Shown: piece after piece, positions 59,756-64,000 of the stretch
Numbering within the stretch: position 1 is the stretch's first letter
Layout of the letters: each line of letters opens with the position of its first letter
Assembly: GCA_964485855.1 (NCBI GenBank)
Contig: CAZAKI010000003.1
Span: 41,861-105,860 of the forward strand
DNA from: UBA993 sp964485855
GTDB lineage: Bacteria > Bacillota > Dethiobacteria > DTU022
Reading direction: 5' to 3'
Length of the DNA stretch: 64,000 nucleotides
The notes under the pieces: model-generated
Database searches by the model: none
What the model was told of the DNA's origin: nothing
The model's input: the letters and a program-made list of their open reading frames with translations, nothing else
Translations under genes and position numbers: made by a program

Positions 59756-60967
59756 ATGGCAATGTTAAGTGCAGCTGAACAGTATGAGCTTCTTGCCGAA
59801 AACACGGCAGAAATAATTACTGAAGAAGAATTTCGCAAAAAACTGGAACGCAGTGTATCTGAAAACAGTCCGCTTCGCTGTAAATTGGGAATCGATCCTT
59901 CAGCTCCCGATCTGCATCTAGGCCATGCCGTAGTTTTACACAAACTGCGCCAGTTCCAGGAACTGGGGCATCATGTTATTATCATTTTAGGCGACTTTAC
60001 CGGAATGGTTGGCGATCCAACCGGCAGATCGGAAACCAGGAAACAGTTAACCGAGGAACAGGTTATGGCTAACGCCAAAACCTACCAGGATCAAATATTT
60101 AATATTTTGGATGCTGACAAAACTGAACTTGTTTTTAATAGTCAGTGGCTGGCTAAATTAAATTTTGCTGATGTGATTAAACTTGCATCAACCTTAACAG
60201 TTGCAAGAATGATGGAGCGGGAAGATTTTTCGAAACGTTATCAGGAAAATATCCCGATTAGTATTCATGAGTTTTTTTATCCCCTGATGCAAGGTTACGA
60301 TTCTATTGCAATCAGGGCTGACATCGAATTTGGCGCTACGGAGCAAAAGTTCAATCTATTAATGGGTAGACAACTGCAACGTGAATATGGCCAGGAACCT
60401 CAAGTGGCTTTTACCATGCCGATCTTAGTAGGCACTGATGGAGTGCAAAAAATGAGTAAAAGCCTGGGGAATTATATTGGGATCACTGAGCCGGCATCAG
60501 AAATCTACGGAAAAGCGATGTCGATCTCAGATGACCTGATGCCCGAATACTATCAATTGGCTACGTCTTTATCTTCAGCTGAAGTAAAAGCAATTCTTGC
60601 CATGATCGATCATGGCAGCTTGCATCCCCGTGATGCTAAAATGCGTCTTGCCCGGGAAATTGTTGCCCTCTACCACGGTACTTCAGCAGCGTCAGAGGCG
60701 GAAAAAGCTTTCCAACTGGTTTTCCAAAAAAAAGAGCTACCATCCGACATCGCTGTTTTTGAATTTGATCAGCCAATTAATGTTTTAGAAGTGATGGTTA
60801 AAACCGGGCTGGCACCGAGTAAAAGCGAAGCCCGCCGCTTGATTCAGCAAAACGGAGTAAAAATAAACAGTGAAACTGTCAGTAAGATCGATCTAGAACT
60901 AACCGGAAGGACTGAGCTTGTAATTCAGGTGGGTAAACGAAAATTTGCCCGCGTTAATCTAAAGTAA
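59756..60967 (+). CDS. tyrS: Tyrosyl-tRNA synthetase
   Basis: Class I synthetase, 403 residues: HLGH at 54-57 (the HIGH motif), GDFTGMVGDPTGRSETR, and KMSKS near 231-235, then a C-terminal S4 RNA-binding domain (APSKSEARRLIQQNGVKIN). Belongs to the TyrZ-like branch by the LGIDPSAPDLHLGHAVVL start. GGAGG precedes ATG 59756; M3 is another in-frame ATG. Lies between galK and convergent acs. Confidence 0.96.
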   Translation: MAMLSAAEQYELLAENTAEIITEEEFRKKLERSVSENSPLRCKLGIDPSAPDLHLGHAVVLHKLRQFQELGHHVIIILGDFTGMVGDPTGRSETRKQLTEEQVMANAKTYQDQIFNILDADKTELVFNSQWLAKLNFADVIKLASTLTVARMMEREDFSKRYQENIPISIHEFFYPLMQGYDSIAIRADIEFGATEQKFNLLMGRQLQREYGQEPQVAFTMPILVGTDGVQKMSKSLGNYIGITEPASEIYGKAMSISDDLMPEYYQLATSLSSAEVKAILAMIDHGSLHPRDAKMRLAREIVALYHGTSAASEAEKAFQLVFQKKELPSDIAVFEFDQPINVLEVMVKTGLAPSKSEARRLIQQNGVKINSETVSKIDLELTGRTELVIQVGKRKFARVNLK

Positions 60968-60977
60968 AAAGCAAAAG

Positions 60978-61016
60978 TCAGCCGGAAAGCACTGTACTAA
61001 TATGTTCTCCGGCTGA
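60978..61016 (-). terminator. Hairpin between tyrS and acs
   Basis: TCAGCCGGA (60978-60986) pairs with TCCGGCTGA (61008-61016), 21-base loop. On the minus strand CTTTTGCTTTTTAC follows, so it suits the end of acs; on the plus strand the T-run is poor. Confidence 0.55.
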
Positions 61017-61021
61017 TTAAT

Positions 61022-62968
61022 TTACTCCTTAAAGCCATCTTTAATCGCTGCAACTACCTGAGGATCCATCAGAGTGGTCACATCGCCCAATTCTCGCTGT
61101 TCTGCAATATCTCGTAGTAAGCGGCGCATGATTTTACCGCTGCGAGTTTTCGGTAATTCGTAGGTAAAGAAAATCTCTTCAGGCCTGGCGATCGCTCCAA
61201 TCATTTTGCCGACATGATTCTTTAGCTCCTGCGCTAACTCTTCTGACCCGTTAACTCCTTCTTTCAAGGTAACGAAAGCCGTAATGGCATGACCTTTTAT
61301 TTCATGAACCTTGCCGATTACTGCGGCTTCAGCTACAGACTGATGATCTACGAGAGCGCTTTCAACTTCCATTGTGCCGATACGATGTCCTGATACATTC
61401 AGAACATCGTCTACCCTGCCCATTATCCAGAAGTAACCGTCATTGTCTTTCCATGCTCCATCTCCAGTAAAATAAAGCCCGGGATATTGTTTCCAGTAAG
61501 TGTATTCATAGCGTTCATCATCTTCATACAAGGTGCGCAGCATTGATGGCCAAGGAGACTTAATGACCAAAAATCCGCGCTGACCGGGTTTTGTTGGATT
61601 GCCGGCTTCATCGACTATCTCTGCTTCTATCCCGGGAAAAGGCTTGCTGGCTGAACCTGGCTTTAAAGGGGTGACCCCCGGTAGCGGTGTAATCATGATC
61701 ATTCCGGTTTCAGTTTGCCACCAGGTATCAACTATCGGACAGCGAGCTTTGCCAATATGATCATGGTACCAAAGCCAGGCTTCAGGGTTAATTGGTTCGC
61801 CTACTGAACCGAGCAAACGCAGGCTGCTTAAATCTCGGTTATCAGGAAATTGGTTGCCCCAACGCATAAAAGATCTAATTGCGGTTGGTGCAGTGTAAAA
61901 AACAGTGATCTTGTATTTCTCGATTAGCTCCCAGAAGCGATCTTTTGCCGGATAATCGGGGGTTCCTTCATAGACGAAGATTGTGGAACCATTTGATAAA
62001 GGTCCATAAACAATATAACTATGACCTGTAATCCAGCCGATATCTGCTGTACACCAATAAATATCTTCATCACTATGGTCAAATACGTAACGGAAGGTAC
62101 TGTTCACCCCTACCAGGTATCCGCCAGTAGTATGTAATATTCCCTTTGGCTTTCCGGTCGTTCCGCTGCTGTAAAGAATAAACATAGGATCTTCAGCATC
62201 CATAACAGCGGCATCAAAATTTGTGCCAGCCTTGACCATCAGGTCGGTCCAGGTATAGTCTCGATTTGCAACTTTTTCGTAGGGAATTCCGGTTCGTTCA
62301 ACAATAACTATTTTCTGAATGCTGGGGCACTTTGCCAGGGCTTCTTCCGCAGCACTTTTCATCGGAATCGTTTTGCCGCGCCGGAAGGATCCATCAGCGG
62401 TAACCAAAACCTTGGACTTTGAATCAAGGATCCGATCTTTGAGGGCTTCAGGACTAAATCCGCCAAAGACAACACTGTGCAGAGCCCCAATTCGGGTGCA
62501 GGCCAGCATAGTGATTATCGCTTCCGGAATCATCGGCATCCAAATCGTTACTGCATCACCTTTCTTAATCCCCAGGGAAGCTAATACATTGCTGAATTTA
62601 CAAACTGCTTCAAACAATTGTTTGTAGGTCAATTCAAGCGAGTCACCATTTTCACCTTCGAAAATGAGGGCTATTTTGGAACCCTTACCATTTTCAATCT
62701 GGCGATCGAGACAATTAGCTGAAATATTTAGCTTGCCATTAACAAACCATTTATAATAGGGTGGGTTGTTTTCATCGAGGACCTGATCCCATTTTTCGAT
62801 CCACTGAATTTCTTTAGCCATCTCTGCCCAAAATTTCAACCTGTCCTGTTTAGCCTGCAGGTATAAAGTTTGATCTCTGGCTAATGCCCTTGACTGGAAA
62901 GATTCATTCGGAACAAATGGTTTTAAGTGTTCTTCACTAAACATGTTTCCATGATCTAATTCGCTCAT
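61022..62968 (-). CDS. acs: Acetyl-CoA synthetase (AMP-forming)
   Basis: Makes acetyl-CoA from acetate, CoA and ATP via acetyl-AMP. 648 residues: ILYSSGTTGKPKGILHTTGGYL, DTWWQTETGMIMITPLPG, YFTGDGAWKDNDGYFWIMGRVDDVLNVSGHRIGTMEVESAL, and the acetylation-sensitive Lys612 in PKTRSGKIMRR. GAGGAGG precedes ATG. It follows acuA on the same strand, whose product is known in Bacillus to acetylate and silence Acs at this lysine. Confidence 0.96.
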   Translation of the reverse strand: MSELDHGNMFSEEHLKPFVPNESFQSRALARDQTLYLQAKQDRLKFWAEMAKEIQWIEKWDQVLDENNPPYYKWFVNGKLNISANCLDRQIENGKGSKIALIFEGENGDSLELTYKQLFEAVCKFSNVLASLGIKKGDAVTIWMPMIPEAIITMLACTRIGALHSVVFGGFSPEALKDRILDSKSKVLVTADGSFRRGKTIPMKSAAEEALAKCPSIQKIVIVERTGIPYEKVANRDYTWTDLMVKAGTNFDAAVMDAEDPMFILYSSGTTGKPKGILHTTGGYLVGVNSTFRYVFDHSDEDIYWCTADIGWITGHSYIVYGPLSNGSTIFVYEGTPDYPAKDRFWELIEKYKITVFYTAPTAIRSFMRWGNQFPDNRDLSSLRLLGSVGEPINPEAWLWYHDHIGKARCPIVDTWWQTETGMIMITPLPGVTPLKPGSASKPFPGIEAEIVDEAGNPTKPGQRGFLVIKSPWPSMLRTLYEDDERYEYTYWKQYPGLYFTGDGAWKDNDGYFWIMGRVDDVLNVSGHRIGTMEVESALVDHQSVAEAAVIGKVHEIKGHAITAFVTLKEGVNGSEELAQELKNHVGKMIGAIARPEEIFFTYELPKTRSGKIMRRLLRDIAEQRELGDVTTLMDPQVVAAIKDGFKE

Positions 62969-63032
62969 TAACTAGGCCTCCTCGATGCGGTTAATTAATA
63001 AATGATTCGCGAGTCTTGACAAATAATCCTTT

Positions 63033-63049
63033 AATATTATTGTAATATT
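63033..63049. promoter_or_regulatory. Operator-like palindrome between acuA and acs
   Basis: AATATTA-TTG-TAATATT, a perfect 7-3-7 inverted repeat in the 139-base gap before acs. It could be a regulator site or an RNA hairpin. I see no convincing -10/-35 pair for acs in this gap. Confidence 0.35.
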
Positions 63050-63107
63050 TTATATTTCATTACTATGAGTCAGTTTATTGGTAACAGCTTGCGGAAATTT
63101 AGAAAAA

Positions 63108-63776
63108 TTAATGATTTGTTCCTAAGCAGCAACTTGAAAACTGGATTCTATCAGCTGAATCTAAGTTGTTTCCGATTCTGGCTAAGAGGATGTTACTGGG
63201 ATGTTCCCTTATTTCGGGATCAACTGTTTCCCAGGAGGTGAAACTGTATTTAGCAAAAAAATCTAACATGAACTGCCGGTATCCCCATGCAGTCAGTCCA
63301 GTAGTTTTTAAGTCCCAGCTTTGGACAAAGTGAGCAGCCATTACCACATAATCCTCAAAATAGATAAATTCTTTGTTTTTAAAGATACTGTCAAGCAAGG
63401 CACTTCCCAGGCCCATTTTGCGCCAGGATGGATCGGTTTCAATGCTGCCCAGTTCAATTAACCGGGGGAAACAGCGGTTTGCCCACCATGGATAGTCTGG
63501 TTTTTGAAAAGAAACGTACGAAATAATTTTTTTAGCCAGGGAAGCTATAAAGACCATTCCGTCAGGTTGATCGGCTAGTTCGATCAGCGCCTGTTTTTGT
63601 CGGCAGGGTTGCCTAAAACAGCAGAGGCCATCTGTCAAATGGCTGGCCGATAGCATTTTGCTACTTGCCGGACCCCTAATTTCCAGTTTGCCTAGCGGTG
63701 TTATCAACATTTTCTGTATTGCGTCTTCAGCCGGCTTTTGGAAATTAAAAATATTTTTGTCTTCGCTATTTTCCAT
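63108..63776 (-). CDS. acuA: Acetyltransferase AcuA, regulator of Acs
   Basis: GNAT enzyme that acetylates and inactivates acetyl-CoA synthetase. 222 residues: LEIRGPASSKMLSA, LIELGSIETDPSWRKMGLGSALLDSIF with the acetyl-CoA loop, FEDYVVMAAHFVQSWDLKTTGLTAWGYRQFMLDFF, and EIREHPSNILLARIG, which together match Bacillus AcuA along its length. AGGAG precedes ATG. Directly upstream of acs on the same strand; AcuB and the deacetylase AcuC are not seen here. Confidence 0.88.
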   Translation of the reverse strand: MENSEDKNIFNFQKPAEDAIQKMLITPLGKLEIRGPASSKMLSASHLTDGLCCFRQPCRQKQALIELADQPDGMVFIASLAKKIISYVSFQKPDYPWWANRCFPRLIELGSIETDPSWRKMGLGSALLDSIFKNKEFIYFEDYVVMAAHFVQSWDLKTTGLTAWGYRQFMLDFFAKYSFTSWETVDPEIREHPSNILLARIGNNLDSADRIQFSSCCLGTNH

Positions 63777-63811
63777 TGTCAGTTCTCCTGGATTACTATT
63801 TCGAATTAGTT

Positions 63812-63817
63812 TATAAT
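63812..63817 (+). promoter_or_regulatory. Putative -10 box upstream of a 13-codon frame
   Basis: Perfect TATAAT at 63812-63817; the -35 region (TGGATT) is weak. Start near 63823, just ahead of AAGGAGG at 63829. Confidence 0.3.
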
Positions 63818-63842
63818 ATTCCTGCTACAAGGAGGCTTCCAT

Positions 63843-63881
63843 TTGGGTCTTACTGGAAGATTAAAGCTTCCTGGTAGTTGA
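63843..63881 (+). CDS. Candidate micro-ORF (12 residues)
   Basis: TTG 63843 lies seven bases behind a perfect AAGGAGG (63829-63835) and encodes GLTGRLKLPGS before a TGA that overlaps the -35 box of the next promoter. It might be a leader peptide, a truncated gene start, or chance. No homology recognised. Confidence 0.25.
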   Translation: MGLTGRLKLPGS

Positions 63882-63906
63882 CACCGCAGTGTTTCTATGG
63901 TATTAT
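63878..63906 (+). promoter_or_regulatory. Strong promoter, probably of an rRNA operon
   Basis: TTGACA (63878-63883), 17-base spacer, TATTAT (63901-63906). The transcript would contain the boxA-like motif at 63948-63963 and run out of the window. Confidence 0.65.
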
Positions 63907-63947
63907 GATTATTGCACTAAAAATGCTTTTTCGTTTTGACGATTCCC

Positions 63948-63963
63948 GTTCTTTGAAAACTGA
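63948..63963 (+). promoter_or_regulatory. boxA-like rRNA leader motif
   Basis: GTTCTTTGAAAACTGA strongly resembles the antitermination motif found in rRNA leaders of Firmicutes (TTCTTTGAAAACT). With the promoter 45 bases upstream, a 16S rRNA gene is expected within a few hundred bases past the window edge. Confidence 0.55.
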
Positions 63964-64000
63964 GCAGGAAAGGTGTAGGGTCTCGAGTCGGGTGTAAGCC

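Noticed and set aside
63016..63044. TTGACA on the plus strand between acs and acuA
   Set aside because: The matching -10 position reads ATTGTA at 17 bases, and no plus-strand gene follows; it would only transcribe acuA antisense.
1..64000. CRISPR arrays, insertion sequences, toxin-antitoxin or phage genes
   Set aside because: No regularly spaced repeats, transposase motifs or such gene pairs were seen in reading both strands.

Overview
The window reads as a chromosomal core segment of a low-to-moderate G+C, endospore-forming Firmicute. Reasons: a CodY gene behind xerC-hslVU, SpoVS, a YlxM-Ffh pair, a T-box in front of pheST, an L20-type leader before infC, near-consensus sigma-A promoters, AGGAGG ribosome binding sites and many TTG start codons. 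Rubredoxin, an ADP-forming acyl-CoA ligase, an acyl-CoA dehydrogenase and zinc-type L28/L32 suggest an anaerobic, Clostridia-like bacterium, possibly of the syntrophic fatty-acid-using lineages; that placement is inference. I see no CRISPR array, transposase, phage gene or plasmid function.

Layout. 1-4.6 kb: 3' part of thrS, then promoter, L20-type leader and infC(AUU start)-rpmI-rplT, then the KtrB/KtrA potassium system. 4.6-13.4 kb: rRNA methyltransferase, T-box, pheS-pheT, zapA, cvpA, mpg, mutS2 and a small unknown gene. 13.4-19.1 kb: convergent class A PBP, ADP-forming acyl-CoA ligase, NusG-domain-II protein. 19.2-27.2 kb: yceD-rpmF-plsX-acpP-rnc-spoVS-smc-ftsY, with the usual fab genes missing between plsX and acpP. 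27.3-34.5 kb: RDD protein (minus), then ylxM-ffh-rpsP-khpA-rimM-trmD-rplS-lepB-rbgA-rnhB-yraN. 34.5-39.1 kb: LOG-like protein, comM (minus), rubredoxin, UvrD-type helicase. 39.2-48.1 kb: cimA, a 41-codon ORF, dprA, topA, xerC-hslV-hslU-codY ending in a strong terminator.

48.2-55.0 kb is the most accessory-looking part: a two-gene unit between terminators (GNAT-like YghO/BcerS-type acyltransferase plus fatty acyl-AMP ligase), a DUF401 transporter, tRNA-Leu(CAA), an acyl-CoA dehydrogenase and rpmB. 55.2-64.0 kb: coaD, a small membrane protein, a PDZ/Lon-type protease, RNase P RNA overlapping the end of a convergent metallo-beta-lactamase-fold gene, galK, tyrS, acuA-acs (minus), and at the right edge a promoter plus boxA-like motif suggesting an rRNA operon beginning just outside the window.

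How the genes work together. Most belong to translation, protein targeting (Ffh, FtsY, LepB), DNA maintenance and division. A second theme is acyl and acetyl activation: the ADP-forming ligase, Acs with its acetyltransferase AcuA, the acyl-AMP ligase with a possible N-acyltransferase, and the acyl-CoA dehydrogenase. Best candidates for something undescribed: the acyltransferase/acyl-AMP ligase pair, the rnpB/MBL 3' overlap with a terminator inside the coding region, and several start-codon or motif departures (infC AUU, rnhB CTG, RbgA HKAD, SMC LSAGE).
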